64,000 bases of DNA from Branchiostoma belcheri (Eukaryota > Chordata > Leptocardii > Amphioxiformes > Branchiostomatidae). The DNA lies in the NCBI RefSeq assembly GCF_001625305.1, contig NW_017802947.1, forward strand, positions 340,871 through 404,870, in the 5' to 3' direction. The translations under genes and the position numbers were made by a program. A model generated the notes under the pieces. That model had not been told where the DNA came from, made no database searches, and saw nothing but the letters and a program-made list of their open reading frames with translations. Below, piece after piece: positions 43,101 through 55,070 of this stretch (position 1 is its first letter; every line of letters starts with the position of its first letter).

Positions 43101-46100
43101 TGTCTTTGGTTTGATTCTTCAGTAAAGAAAGTTTTAAAAATCTCACCTCTTTAGTGCTGACCAGGTTGGCAACTTTGTGTCTCTCCCGTTCCATATCTTC
43201 ATTACGTTTTCTGTAATAAATAATCAGTGAGAAACTTTGTAAAAAAAACTGAAGGATTTCAAAGCTGGCTCTAACTTTAAGGAAAGGTAAACAACGTTTG
43301 CTGTCTGAGAAAAATGGACATGTTCGTGGAACTTTATGTGCGTGGTGGCGGCAGATGCAGAAAAAAGAAAGCCGGCAAATTATTTGTTCGTGGTAATGAC
43401 AAGTGGCTGCAAAAACTGCGAAAATAGAAGTACATGTACCATGAAAACTCATGAATTACAGTATACCTGTAGAATAGGACATAGGCCTCTGCATTGGTGA
43501 CCGCTGACTCCAGGACTTCGGTGACGTACATGTCATCAAACTCGTACCACTGCCCGTTCAGGTGGTTCATGCAGTACGCCGTGTAGTGTCCGCCATTCGC
43601 CGTGCCGTGGTGGCAGATCACCGCAACCAGGTCATAGGTCATCACTTGTGACTGGCTCTCTGAAACATAGTTAAACAACATTGTTAGTTGTGGGAGTAAT
43701 GTATGGAGACACTTCATGCCATTTTTTCAAATATTTCATTTTGAATTTTTGAATTCATTTATTTCTTGACACCAAAAAGCAAACCTTACAGCAGGGATAA
43801 AACTCCCTGAATTGCAAAGCGTTTGTGTACACAAATTACAACAGGAAATATATAAATTTCGTAGTCCTAAACTGGATTAACTGGTATCCTGGTATATAAC
43901 GCTAGCTCCAGTCATAGTGGACTCTTGCCAAATAGTCTGGTACCTGATATTAGGGAAGAAATAATTCACTTTTAATTCATAAAAGCAGGAGCTCTGATTG
44001 GCAGCGAGTCACACAGTTACTAAACCCTGATCCCTGCCTCACCTTTAGCCATGAAAGGCCTGAGGTCCAGCCCCTCCAGTGGGAAGGACACGTAGTTGTT
44101 GATCTTAGTGGAGTACATCACCTCATGGCGGAATCTCTTCAGGTGGATACACAGGATCTGGGGAGGAAAGTCATGGAGCAAAAATGCTGAGAAGTACACC
44201 TACATTTGTACCTTGTCTATATGTGTCTTACCATACAGTAAAGATACCTGAAGAAAGAGTTGTATAAGCAAGCAATTGACTATCTCCATTGCTCAACATT
44301 GTCTTCTGTAGTGCTAGCTTTGGGGGAAGTGAAAACTGGACACAGCAGAGTGCATCTTGTCGCATCTTGTTTCACAAAACATGAAAAAAGGACCCTTACC
44401 TCTGGCAGTTCCAGCACTTTGGAGAACTTCAGTCCATTTCTTAATCTGTGAAAAATGAAATTCAAATCATATCAATATGGCTACATTTTTTCCTTTTGAA
44501 CAGACTCTAGCACTCTATACAAGTTGAACACAAATGCATGCTCTAATCTGTTATTCACAGCTGTCTTATAACACAACATCCATGTAGAATATAGGATAAC
44601 ATGAGTACTGACTTCCTGCACTTCTCACAGCTGTACATGTTGTCTCCCTTCAGGTCATCAGCGGAGAAGAACGCAGACAGACAGTCGTCTAGAGTCACCT
44701 GTGGGCCCCAGAACCAGCTGTACATGTGGGGAGGGGGGCACAACAAAGCACTGTCAGGGAACAATCTCATGATTCAAAAGTATATCCATCAAGTTAGCCA
44801 TAGCCTTTTTCAGGCCATAGGTGCAATGGGTTGTTATTCAACTGTCTAGAGTACAACAAAAAGCCCATCCCTCTCCTTCCACCACCTCCCCAACTGAAGT
44901 CAGGTACCGATTCTACACCTGGGTGGAATGAACAAATTTGTGACAGGTGCCTTTCCCAAGGACCAGGACACAATGTCTAGACAGGATTCAAATCTGGTCT
45001 CTCTATCCCTTGTCTGCTTACCTAACCATCCAGTCATCAAGAAACAGCACTATTGACACAACAAACATATAGGGACTTTTCCATAGCTTTGAGTACACAA
45101 CAGGGATGTCGGTTTTTAAGAAACCTGCCTTAAACCATTGGAGCTATGTTGCAGTATTATTTTTTTACCTTTTGAGCCAGTCATAGAAGTACCCCACCCA
45201 TCCCTGTGAGGTAGTGTAGGCATCAGTACAGGAGCTCTTCAGGGTCGGGCCTTGTGCTGAATGGAGCAGGGCCAGGTCCTCTTTACCTGGGGGAAGGGAA
45301 ATCAAATGTAGAGTCAGATACAACACTCCTATCTTTTATAGTGCATGTACATGACAAATCGTTCAGGCAAATAACAGGAGAGCACTGTATAGCATCTGAT
45401 ATGGTACCTTCAGAGATGAGCTCCCCCTAGCAGGAGCTATTGTCAATGCAGGCTTTGACAAGAACCAACTTTGATATTTTAACAAAAATGGGCACAGAAT
45501 AATGCATAGCAACAACTTCTGAAGGGTCTCTCAAGGACATGCTAGGTGAATCTAGCAGAATCCATCAGAATTACACTTCCATGCAAAACATATAGATCAA
45601 TCGGATATTACATCCACTGTTTCCATGCTAAAACTGTAGACTTACTGGGTATAGGGAGGGAGATATCCTGGAAAGTTTCCTTGGTGCAGGAGACACGGTC
45701 ACAGGTCAGACACTGGACAGAACTCAGGATCTTTCCATCAAACACGTCAGAAATGATGCTGTGATGTCGGACATTTCTCTTCTTTCTCTGGGCTGGAAGG
45801 CAAGTCAAATTATCAGATTATGTTTGCACTGACAAATACTCAAAGTTGCTTGTACTTCTATTAGTTATTGATTGAAATACACAGTTTTTATGACCTTTTT
45901 TAAAATTCTATAAAGTAGACAGTAGCGAGGTACAGGAGTAAATAAAGTAGAAAGTACTACAAGTAGTTGACAAGAAACAATGAATTTTGGTTGTACCTGA
46001 TTTGAAGGTGGGCTGCACGTCTTTTAGACTGGCCTTCATGGGACTGTTTGGCTGACTGGCACTCCTGATGCCCTGTGGGCTGTTAGAGCGGCTGTGGGGA

Positions 46101-49100
46101 GGGCTCTCTCTCATGGGGCTACTGCTGGAACACCCGGAGTCCGAATCCGGTACAGAACCGGTCTCAGCCGCCTCGCCGGACTCGTCCACGTCTGCGTCGA
46201 TGTCGTGTCGCGACCCCCGCCGTCGCTTGCTCTCCTCTTTACTCTGAGTCTCTCGTACGAACCCCTGACACGACTTGACCCGTTTTCGCGGCGAGCGGGT
46301 CCTGAGGTTCGACACGTAGTCGCTGGGCTCCGAGAGGACGCGGCTGCGGTTCCTGGCGTTGGCTCTCTGCTCGCGGGAGTCCAGGGTGCGGATGTCGCTG
46401 TCTGACGAGCTGCGGGGGATGGACTGCGCCGTCCTGACGTCGTTGTTGGGAATGCAGGACTCGTCTGGAGTGTTTTGCTCCGAGCTTCCCGCGGATTCGC
46501 AGGAGTGGTACTCCTCGTCTGAGTGGCTGGAGGAGTAGTCGGAGGAGCGGATGGGAATGCTGGGACTGGACGCTGTGGGAGACCTGTCCTCATTGGTCGG
46601 GCAGGTGTAGTCCTCAAACTCTGTGATTGGCTCCTTCAGTTCCTCGTGCAGTTGGTCCATCAAGCAGCGCAGGAATTCTTGGGAGTCCTGCATGTTGGGG
46701 GGGAACATATTAAACACACATCTGCAACAGCTACTCATCAAGATTACTTAGGTCCACTTGAGTTTCCTTTTTAGATTTTTTAGATAGTCACAATGTTTCT
46801 GATTTACATGTGCCAGACACACTGTGCATATAATGTATTACAAAATTGTCTCTGCCAGAGGTTTTGCCAAAAAAGACCATTGGTGTTTGTTGTACAGTAC
46901 CTGTTGTGTATACCCTCTGAACATAGGGTTGACCATCTTGATTCCATGGGCTATAGCAACAGGTACCAAATAACTTGGTCTGGAACACAACAATAAAACA
47001 CATGTTAGATTACTATGGTGTACATGTAATGTATTGGTGTAAAAGCAAAATGCATTTGAGGCCTAAAACTTTGTATGTTACAAAATTTGACAAAACATCA
47101 TACATACATGTACATGTATATAGGAAATAGGATATATTAGATTGAAAATCTAGGAAATATTTTGCAGATTAAAAATCTGTATCAATGCTACTACTACTCC
47201 TACTAATTGTTTACACATTTGTTTAGCAAAATATGGGTATTTCTGAACCATTAGATGACATACCTTTTCTTATGCCACATTTCTAACATGAGTTTCAGGT
47301 AGCTCTTGGACAGTCCAGGTTTCTTCTCTGTCTTTGACATGCCAACCATGCCTCCACACTCCAGGAAATAGTTGGTCAGAGGAGGGCTGAAAACACAGTA
47401 AACATGAGTCACAAGCTCCTCCTAGTGATCCACAACAAAACTGCAGCTCAACTTGCAACATAAAGTGAATAGTCCACTTTCCGAATCAAGATCACGTTAA
47501 TTCTCGCTAAGTAAGTAATAGAAGTCAGCCAATCGAGGTTTAAATCCTGAGCTCACCAGTTGGACAGTGCCTGCAGCGCAGCATTCATGTAACAGGTGTT
47601 CCCGATGTTCTGTAGTCCAGTCAGACCTGTGGGAGAGTCATCCACTACTTTGGGTCAGGGAAAACCAGAACGAAATACAGTTACAAACAAAAAACACTCC
47701 ATGCACTAACAGCTATGGAAAAACCATTACATGAATACTGTACAATATCTTTTATTCTTAGACTTAACCTGAGTGTATGTGTGAGAGAAAATGTTCCCAA
47801 CCTTTTGGTTTTATATCAGGGTCATCCATGTAGTCTTCCTGTACACGTGGTGCACCATCCCCTCCACCGTTTCTCTGGTCTTGAGATGTCTACGGTAAAA
47901 GTACAGCAAGAAGAATGCAATTACTACACACAATGTACCATGTTCCATGACTGCATTTTTGGGAATAGTTACACTGGTGCACCCAACCTAAAAAATTGGG
48001 CGTCCAAAAAAATTTTGAGTGCACCATATAGGATAAAAAAAGTAGAAAGTCACCAGAAACTAATTTCTAAAGAAAAGTAGTAAAACAATGATTCTATCAT
48101 TTTTCTGACACTTAGATGTTAAGAATATGCTGTATACTATTATAGAAAACCCAAAGAAAAAAATTGGGTGCGCTGCTCCAAATTTGGGTGCACTAACTTG
48201 ACTAAGGTACCACTAGTACTAAGGCACCCAGTATTTCTAGCCCTGCAATCTATGGAAGGTTTTAGATGGTTTGAAAAGTAAAGGGGTATGTGACATGCAC
48301 CCAGTATTTTGAGCCCTGCCTGTAGAACACAGAGGCATTGAAGTTTTAATACAAAGTTTCTTCTCAGGACATCTTTGATGCCTATTTTACATGGCAATCA
48401 AATGGGGCCAATCAGACAAGAGTAGCTTTAAATACTGACCTGTGATTGGCCGGTTGACCGTTTGTACGGGGAGGACTTGTTGTTGCCAGGCGACGTGGCG
48501 TTCTTGTCCAGGAAGACCTCCGTCTCGCAGGAGTAACACCAGGTACGGAACGTGGTCAGGTTCATGGTCAGGGCATGCTTCACCGTCTGGACAAACAACA
48601 AAACAACAAATTACTATCAAACACAAACTTATACATTTTGGCAACTCCTCTGGGGCAGAGGCATGTTTTTTTTATTATTTTACTCCAACATGTAATCACA
48701 AGATTGAATGCTTGATTTTTTTTAGAAAGATCTTGAATATGCATATGAGGCAAGGATGGTAGGAACAAGACATTAGATCAAGACACTCCCTGTACTGCCT
48801 AACCTTCTCTCTAGCCTGCTACCTTACCCCACAATCACCATACATTGAGATACAAAAGGATACTAGTACCTCAGCAGGAAAAGGGTTATATTTACTAATA
48901 GTATACTAACAATCATGAGTGCTGACATCTCTTACCACGGCATGATGGGTACTGTGGTCCACTGCAGATTCTCCACATCCCACATAATTGCAGTTTGCCT
49001 GGAAGCCACAAGGGGGAAAATTTCAGTCTTGAATTTAGAGGACTACAGGATAATAACAGCTTCTAGCAGCACATTTTTTTAAAAATTAATCTTGACTTTG

Positions 49101-49511
49101 CATTATTCTACATGTATATATATTATGACTTGTGCTACACTGATAAACTCTCTACCAAAAAATTAGACTAAGACTTAGTGCCGTAACTAAACAGTATGTT
49201 TCCTTACCTGTAGACAAGCCCACAGGTTGGGCCCTACAGCTGGGCAGGAGCTGCATGATCCCTGGACATAAAACATCGAGCTAATTTAATATTTCACAAT
49301 CTATCTACAGTAGCATGTAGTACACTTTCCTTCTATAAACAAATTTACAAATTGAAGAAAGAAGGATTTCGTTTTTTTTGTGATGAAATGTTTAAAAATG
49401 TGTAAGATGAAACACTCAATGAGTCATGATTACCTTAGCTTTCTGTAAGAGATCCTCTCTGGAAATGTCTCCTAAGGTCCCCAGATGGGGACAGGAGTTC
49501 TGTGAAGACAT
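40187..49511 (-). CDS. USP33: Ubiquitin-specific protease, USP20/USP33 type, over 20 exons
   Basis: The start [20 protein letters not shown] lies at 49511. Exons 49511-49434, 49261-49208, 48998-48936 and 48586-48440 encode a UBP zinc finger with NLWACLQ, YVGCGES and [13 protein letters not shown]. The catalytic cysteine is in [19 protein letters not shown] (about 47626-47557). [20 protein letters not shown] opens a large exon (46690-45996) that carries a Ser/acidic insert of about 200 residues. [37 protein letters not shown] with [18 protein letters not shown] and the histidine region [18 protein letters not shown] complete the peptidase domain. Two DUSP-type domains follow ([40 protein letters not shown]). 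The C-terminus [20 protein letters not shown] ends in a Glu/Gly-rich tail. USP20 and USP33 remove ubiquitin from substrates in the cytosol and secretory pathway. As an invertebrate gene it is probably the single ancestor of both; the symbol is approximate. Confidence 0.93.
40530..40639. repeat. Near-perfect hairpin with a partly duplicated arm
   Basis: AATTTGCAATGTTTTTTG through AAAAAGTTCAGTGTG and TTTATCA is mirrored by the following TGATAAACACACTGAACTTT to CATTGCAAATT, giving arms of about 50 bases around ATTCATAAATG. The right-arm motif TGATAAACACACTGAACT also occurs once more just upstream at 40510. Intronic in the deubiquitinase gene, before its last exon. Confidence 0.85.
41409..41677. 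mobile_element. TIR element, AGGCCAYGTTGATT family
   Basis: Begins AGGCCACGTTGATTATATGG and ends with the inverse of AGGCCATGTTGATTTGATTA, differing by a 4-base gap and one base. The core codes for nothing. Intronic in the deubiquitinase gene. A related, more diverged element is at 55071-55440. Confidence 0.75.
42245..42475 (+). mobile_element. 5'-truncated LINE 3' end, second copy
   Basis: The frame [20 protein letters not shown] then [11 protein letters not shown] ends at GVTGCSV and a stop, parallel to the copy at 17237-17515, followed by the same GC-rich segment and GGCTATACAGATACAGATAC tail. One codon is lost relative to copy one (WNSLSP to WNLSP). It lies antisense in a deubiquitinase intron. 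Confidence 0.8.
44855..45060 (-). mobile_element. SINE-like dispersed repeat with degenerate tRNA B box
   Basis: Contains CCCATCCCTCTCCTTCCACC and a CTACACCTGG motif shared with about 10845-10905 in the serine racemase intron. Its right part, CAGGATTCAAATCTGG, is a reverse-complement, degenerate tRNA B box. A tRNA-derived SINE is inferred; ends are not defined. Confidence 0.4.
47968..48320. mobile_element. Decayed hAT-like MITE, CAGGGCTCGAAA family
   Basis: GGTGCACCCAACC near the left side and two successive right ends, CACCCAGTATTTCTAGCCCTG and CACCCAGTATTTTGAGCCCTG, match the family seen at 20698-21005 in inverse orientation. The double end suggests two nested or tandem copies. Confidence 0.55.
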
Positions 49512-50631
49512 CTTACAACTCACAGGTGTCTACTGTAGTCCTACAAGCATCACAGGTTGTGTCCTGGCTGTAGGGATACAAGTACACTTGAACCCCACTG
49601 TTACAAAACATGGCATCTACTTAGTACTACCAATATACATTGTAGTAATCAAACATAATGTGTGAATCAAACATACTAGTAATCAAACAATTTTGTGATA
49701 GGAGATGTTGTGTCATCTGACTGACAGACTACTTGGTAGGCCTACCACATTTAGGTATGGTTAATTGACAGGATCATCCTGTCAATAACAGAAAATGCTG
49801 TACTATTGACAGGATCATCCTTTTGGATTTGCTGCCTAGCGCTCCATTAATGAATGTATTGTTGTTACAATTTGAATAAAGAAATGTGTGTTTCAATCAT
49901 AGGATTTCTTTTTTCTAACATACTTATATGCCATATATCTATCCTTATATACATGAACAGGACAATTTTTGCATAAATCCCTGTGCCCTGCCTGACAAAG
50001 ATACATGTGCTTTTACATGTGAACGTACATTGAGTCACATCCTATAGAGCTGTTGACCCAAATACATCTAAATTACATGATTAGGCTGCGAGATATTTCG
50101 TGATTCAAAATCAGGCCACAGCACAAAACAAATGAAGACAGCTTTTGATCTGAAATTTATCTACGTAGAAACATATATTATTCGATTTCTTGCCCAATTT
50201 CTGCGAAGACATAAATATTTTCGGCAATAACAATTAAAGTGGGCGGTCCCATGGGATGAACGTTAGAAAATGATGACTTGTCATGTTTGCGAAGTAACCA
50301 AAATGTAATTTTCACGAAAATTAAAAAAAAACTACTTCCATTTAATGTTATACTTTATATTATACCATTATTACAATGTTTTATACTTGGCTGGTCTTAC
50401 ATAATGTAAACATTATTTTATATATTGATCGGAATCGCCTGGAAGCTTCTATCCATATTTTTTCGACAACTCGTTCATCTCATTTCCACGTAGATTCGAT
50501 GAAATTTACGGAAAATTCAGCAGTCCAAAAAGCTATTTGGGGGGCAGAAATGTTACCCATTGATTGATGATTATGTGAAAGAAAAATTGTGCGGAAAATG
50601 TGATATTTAGAGGGAGAAATTGACAACTTAC

Positions 50632-50730
50632 CTGCTAAATGTCAAATAACGAACGATGATTCTGCATTGATTACCGAAGGAACATGGCGGCCACGACCTG
50701 CTCATTTTACGGCATATTTCCGTTAAAATT
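50632..50730 (-). promoter_or_regulatory. 5' untranslated exon and promoter of the deubiquitinase gene
   Basis: On the minus strand CAG|GTAAGTTGTC at 50632/50631 is a strong donor with no coding frame before it, matching a non-coding first exon that would splice to the exon with the start codon at 49511. The plus-strand sequence AACATGGCGGCC at 50681-50692 is a YY1-like motif. The INPP5E gene departs in the opposite direction less than 700 bases away. Confidence 0.5.
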
Positions 50731-51179
50731 TCTGTGAAAATAAGACAAAAAGAGTGATTTAAAATCTCATTATTCACATGATTGTAAGCATAAAAATATC
50801 ACTTGTAGTATTTTTTGAATGAATGTGGTAAATTTAGCAGTTTTATCAATATTCCAGAGGACTTAATGATTTACGACAATTTACGACAAGCGCTCAACAG
50901 TTTTGTACATGCGCACGATGATACATTCCTACCGGTGAGATTGCCAGGTATTTTGTAGCAGACGGTTTTATGTTTATTTGTTGTTTTCCTCAATTTCCTG
51001 ACCAAAAAACACATTCTCTGCGGGAGAAACATATCCCAAATGCAAGTGTGTAAATTTTCGCGTCGTTTTAACTCCTCAAGTTGTGTATTTGATTTGAAAA
51101 AGCATCGGAAATCCGCTAGGAAGTGATAGTTCAGCTGAACAACTTTACGTCAAAATTTTATCGGGCAAAGATGACAGAA

Positions 51180-51300
51180 AAAATTGTGCCAAAAAAGGAC
51201 ATTTCCAATTGTCTATCGACGTGTTTTCTACTGACTTGAATTCTACGCCATTTTTGTCGAAGAAAACCGTCGTTTGAAAGCTTCAACTGTCGTCAAATCG
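51180..51300 (+). promoter_or_regulatory. Probable 5' untranslated first exon of INPP5E
   Basis: AAATCG|GTGAGTAAAA at 51300/51301 is a good donor preceded by moderately CpG-containing sequence. The first coding exon of INPP5E begins at the acceptor ending 56934. The exon start is not determined. Confidence 0.35.
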
Positions 51301-51829
51301 GTGAGTAAAAGTCAGTGGCTTTGTTTGAAAAATAGCCTGAACCGTTAACTTGCTACATAATGATTGTTGACTTTTGTTATTGTTGTCAGTAACTTGTCAC
51401 CATTAATTTTCAACTTATAGTTCAAGTTTCTCAATGTCTTTTTATGGTATTATATTTTAATGATATTGTCAAATTTTGCGCATGCCTTTGACCTCCTTTG
51501 TAGTAATTGTACATGACATTTATACATATGTGTGTGTATATTTTATAAAATGTTGTAACTGGATATTTTTCTAGTTAACTTAAATTGTTAGCTACTAACT
51601 CAAAAGTAATGGTCTTTACATTGTAGCTACTAACTATGTACTTGTACTATCAACCAAGCTACAATAAATGAAGACTTAGGTTATCTGATAAACCAACTTC
51701 AATAGCTAACTTGAAAATTTTAAACAAACAATATGAGAAAAGGCTGTCACATATTTTTGATTATTAGAAAAGCTTGTGTCATATACGTATGTGTAGTATA
51801 CAATGCGACCTTTACATACAAAATAGCCA

Positions 51830-52044
51830 GAAATTAGTGAATAAAGACCACTTAGCCAACCACCTGTTGGAGTGGGCATGTCAACACCGTCATGTATTTG
51901 TAGTCAGTGACAATGGGGCTCAGCAATAAAGAGTTATAGAAATTAGTGAATAAAGACCACTTAGCCAACCACCTGTTGGAGTGGGCATGTCAACACCGTC
52001 TTGTATTTGTAGTCAGTGACAATGGGGCTCAGCAATAAAGAGTT
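51830..52044 (+). repeat. 109-bp tandem duplication
   Basis: The unit starting GAAATTAGTGAATAAAGACC at 51830 recurs at 51939 with a single mismatch. The second copy ends at about 52044. It is intronic in INPP5E and non-coding. Confidence 0.92.
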
Positions 52045-52202
52045 AACTTAAAGGTATATCTTTATCTTCTACTAAGATAAGTTTTGGTCTAACTACATTT
52101 TCGAGCAATAGTGAGCATATATCGTTTATGCAACAGAAGTCGGTACTAGTACTTGTTGAGACTTTGTGTAATTTTTCTGAAGTCCATAAAGAGACAAAAG
52201 AC

Positions 52203-52304
52203 CGCTTTGCAGTTGATGGAAAACTAGGTCCTCTGACTCGTCTGTGTCTGATTCGCTTTGCAGTTGATGGAAAACTAGGTCCTCTGACTCGTCTGTGTCT
52301 GATT
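52203..52304. repeat. 51-bp tandem duplication
   Basis: The unit CGCTTTGCAGTTGATGGAAA and following 31 bases are repeated exactly at 52203 and 52254. On the minus strand this encodes a repeated 17-residue acidic unit (SDTDESEDLVFHQLQSE), but the frame is short and has no gene around it. Confidence 0.9.
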
Positions 52305-52343
52305 GAGTCTGATAATCTATTGGTGAGTGTAACTTGGTCATGG

Positions 52344-52437
52344 CATAGCCTGGGTGCAATCCTCTGTAGTTACCACCAGCTTAGTTGCTGGCTACAATGT
52401 GGCTGTAACTACGAAGGATAGCACCCAGCAGGCTATG
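52344..52437. repeat. Foldback repeat in INPP5E intron 1
   Basis: CATAGCCTGGGTGCAATCCT and TGTAGTTAC on the left mirror GTAACTACGAAGGATAGCAC and CCAGCAGGCTATG on the right, with small gaps, around CAGCTTAGTTGCTG. Confidence 0.7.
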
Positions 52438-52819
52438 CCTGGTTAGGAGTTTGCAGACAGGTTCACTATTCCCAGTATTCAGCCAATAGCATCAGTAGAA
52501 ATGACTGGATAAATAGTGAGCATACGGTGAGACCAAATATGGGCGTGAGCTGCGCATTCTAACATTTGCGTTCTGTGGAAACAGTGGTTTGGTTGACTGT
52601 TTACTTTAGTAGCTATGGGCGTGTTCCTTCTCAGTGAAAGGTCCTAGTCATTTCAATCATGCACTCTTTAGTTAAAGTCTATTCATGTGTAACAGTATAT
52701 CCCTAATACCGGTATTCCATAGAGCCTAGTCAATTACTGAAAGTGGTATTGATGTGTGTATGTGTAATGGCTATAACATATTACATGAACTTGAACCCCT
52801 TCTGCTGCAATTGTATCGT

Positions 52820-52895
52820 GGTGGCTTGGTGGCCTTGTGGTTTAGGGTTGCGGCTTTTTAAAAATCTATTTAGGCTTGAGTTCAAATCCCTACTT
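52820..52895 (+). mobile_element. tRNA-derived SINE-like fragment
   Basis: GTGGCCTTGTGGTTTAGGG resembles a tRNA A-box region, and GAGTTCAAATCCC at 52878-52890 is a good B box about 45 bases later. No cloverleaf can be completed, so it is read as SINE rather than a tRNA gene. Confidence 0.4.
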
Positions 52896-53823
52896 CATCA
52901 GTTACTCTATAATGATCCTGTATGTTAATCACACTGTCACCTGTGGAAAAAAGTAAAAGTGACATAAAGGTAAATTTCGCTATCAGTCTGGTCTTATAAT
53001 ATATATGCTGCTTAAGCAAACATTTTTGAGCTGCAAATGGAAGCAAGTAGCATTAGAAATCAAGGTAAAACCCTCATAGTATACCCACATGTTATATAAT
53101 ATAGCTTATAAGGTTAAAGGCCTACATGTACTTTCTGAAATTGGTGCACTTAAATATACGAATTTGAATGCACGTCACAGTTAGCGTTAAGTAACTTTGC
53201 CAGCGGGCTACATGGTAATGAATGTTATTACTGTATATATTTCACATGCTACAAACTACTGTAATCTTATCTTAATACTCCATACACGAAAATCATAGTA
53301 TAGGTCACCTAAAAGGCGAGCCAATCTGCGTGTGTGAGTAGCTTCTACAAGTTGCGTGAATAGAATTTTTACCTATTAAGTAATTTTCACCTCAAGCCAA
53401 GGTCTTATAAGCAGCTTATACATGTACCAAAAAATGTATTTGGTGGGTTTAAGTCCTAAATCATTTTAGAATCGTTGGGATGACATTGACTTATTATTCG
53501 CTCATAAAATGTAAGCTCGTAATTTTTCTTGGCGTATATGTGCATGTGCAATGGCAGATAACAGGATGAAAAGTCAGGGTGAAGTCATTTTTTGTGCAAA
53601 ACTGTGTACAGTACCAGTGTAGGGTCCAAAATACATATTTCTGTGAAACAGTGCAGACTGTGCTGTATGTCAAGATTCAAGACACAAATATTCTGTATAT
53701 AACAATTCCTCTTCAATACTTTTGTTGCATTTTAATGGTTATATAGCTATACTTAGAAGTATATTTACAGTAGCAATAATTACATACATGCTATTCCTTA
53801 GAATGTCATGTCGCCCCCCCCCC

Positions 53824-53843
53824 NNNNNNNNNNNNNNNNNNNN
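53824..53843. other. Assembly gap (20 N) inside poly-C
   Basis: Twenty unknown bases are flanked by C-runs on both sides, so a long C homopolymer is probably collapsed here. It lies in INPP5E intron 1. Confidence 0.98.
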
Positions 53844-54661
53844 CCCCCCCCCCCCCCCATAAATGCAAGCCTTAATGGTATGACCCTTCCCGTAGTAATG
53901 TAAATGTGACTACTCGGCTTAGTCTGGCATTAAAGAAGGACGGAGCTGTTTGTACCTCAAGTGTGCAGGTAAGCTTTGTGCATAGTTTCCCAACTGAAAC
54001 CAATATTGCAGGTACTAGGTGCAGTTATTCTATGCAGATGCAATGTGTATGTTCAATGCAAGAAGGACACTCAAATGTTTTTTGCAAGATTAGAGGATAT
54101 GCATGTTTAAGGTTGTATAGTGTGGAAGTTGTTACGTTTTATGAACATATGGTATCACAAGCTCAGGTTAAGGTTGGTAGTTGCCAGGGTTAATTATTAA
54201 AATCTTCTCTTGAGCCAATGTGCCTTCGGTTTTTATTTTACTTTAAACAATAATCATGAATACTTATCAATAAGCTATTAGAGTAGTAGTAGAGAAGAGT
54301 TCAAATATACTTGTGCTTCTATAGGTAATAATTTGAATAAGACTACCTGGATCGATACTTAGAATGTTGTATAGAAAGTATTAGTATATGATTATATTGC
54401 CTATTCTTTGCATGTATTTGTTGCATTATACATTAGCTATTCATTACTAAGATTATGAAGACAAAATGATGGACAAACCCCAGCAAGATATGCTACAACC
54501 TAACCTTAAAAATACTAAAGTACTGTACATTTGCTATGGGTTAGTACGTACATACTTAGACATTTGTATATCCAGCCTTGGGCTTCTTTGGCTTGCAGCA
54601 GTAGAGGGTTCTTTTACATTGCATAATATTCAGCTAGCTGCACTGTGTAGTCTCTGATCAT

Positions 54662-54699
54662 GTTACCACGGAGAATCTAAGCTGAGTTGCCACGGCAAC
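54662..54699. promoter_or_regulatory. RFX X-box pair in INPP5E intron 1
   Basis: GTTGCCACGGCAAC at 54686-54699 is a perfect inverted repeat of GTTGCC with a 2-base spacer, the RFX X-box form. A weaker related site, GTTACCACGGAGAA, lies 24 bases upstream. RFX factors drive ciliary genes and INPP5E acts in cilia, so an enhancer or alternative promoter is plausible; not proven by sequence. Confidence 0.5.
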
Positions 54700-55070
54700 A
54701 GATGAAGTATATCATGCACGACATAACCCAGGGGTGCATCCGACAAAAAGCGAAGGCCACAGGTGGGAGTGTTAATGCGCAGCGGAGTAGATTGGTGCAG
54801 AGAGCTGATGATATCAATCTGCAGGGAAATGTCACATATCCGGCCTATCAATATGACGCACATGTATAGTTCCCGCCTGTCACTGCCTAAGTACCAAGGC
54901 CAGGAGCTGCCAGGCCCCTTGCTCTTCTCTGTTAGTGTTAGGGCCTTCCATATGTTTCATGGTCCCAGGCCCCTACTTATCATTACTATAGCATCATGGC
55001 AAGCTGAACCAATGGCATGTATTTTAAATGCACTAGCTACAGTGCAGATGGAATAAGCAGATTCATCACT

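Noticed and set aside
46094-46617. Long frames on both strands over the large deubiquitinase exon
   Set aside because: They are shadows of the GC-rich coding exon; only the frame with [12 protein letters not shown] matches the USP family.
52820-52895. tRNA gene
   Set aside because: A and B box-like motifs are present, but acceptor and anticodon stems do not pair.
53906-54193. 95-codon frame with a donor-like GTAAGC after 53968
   Set aside because: Possible alternative exon of INPP5E, but no matching acceptor or phase and no protein-like composition throughout.
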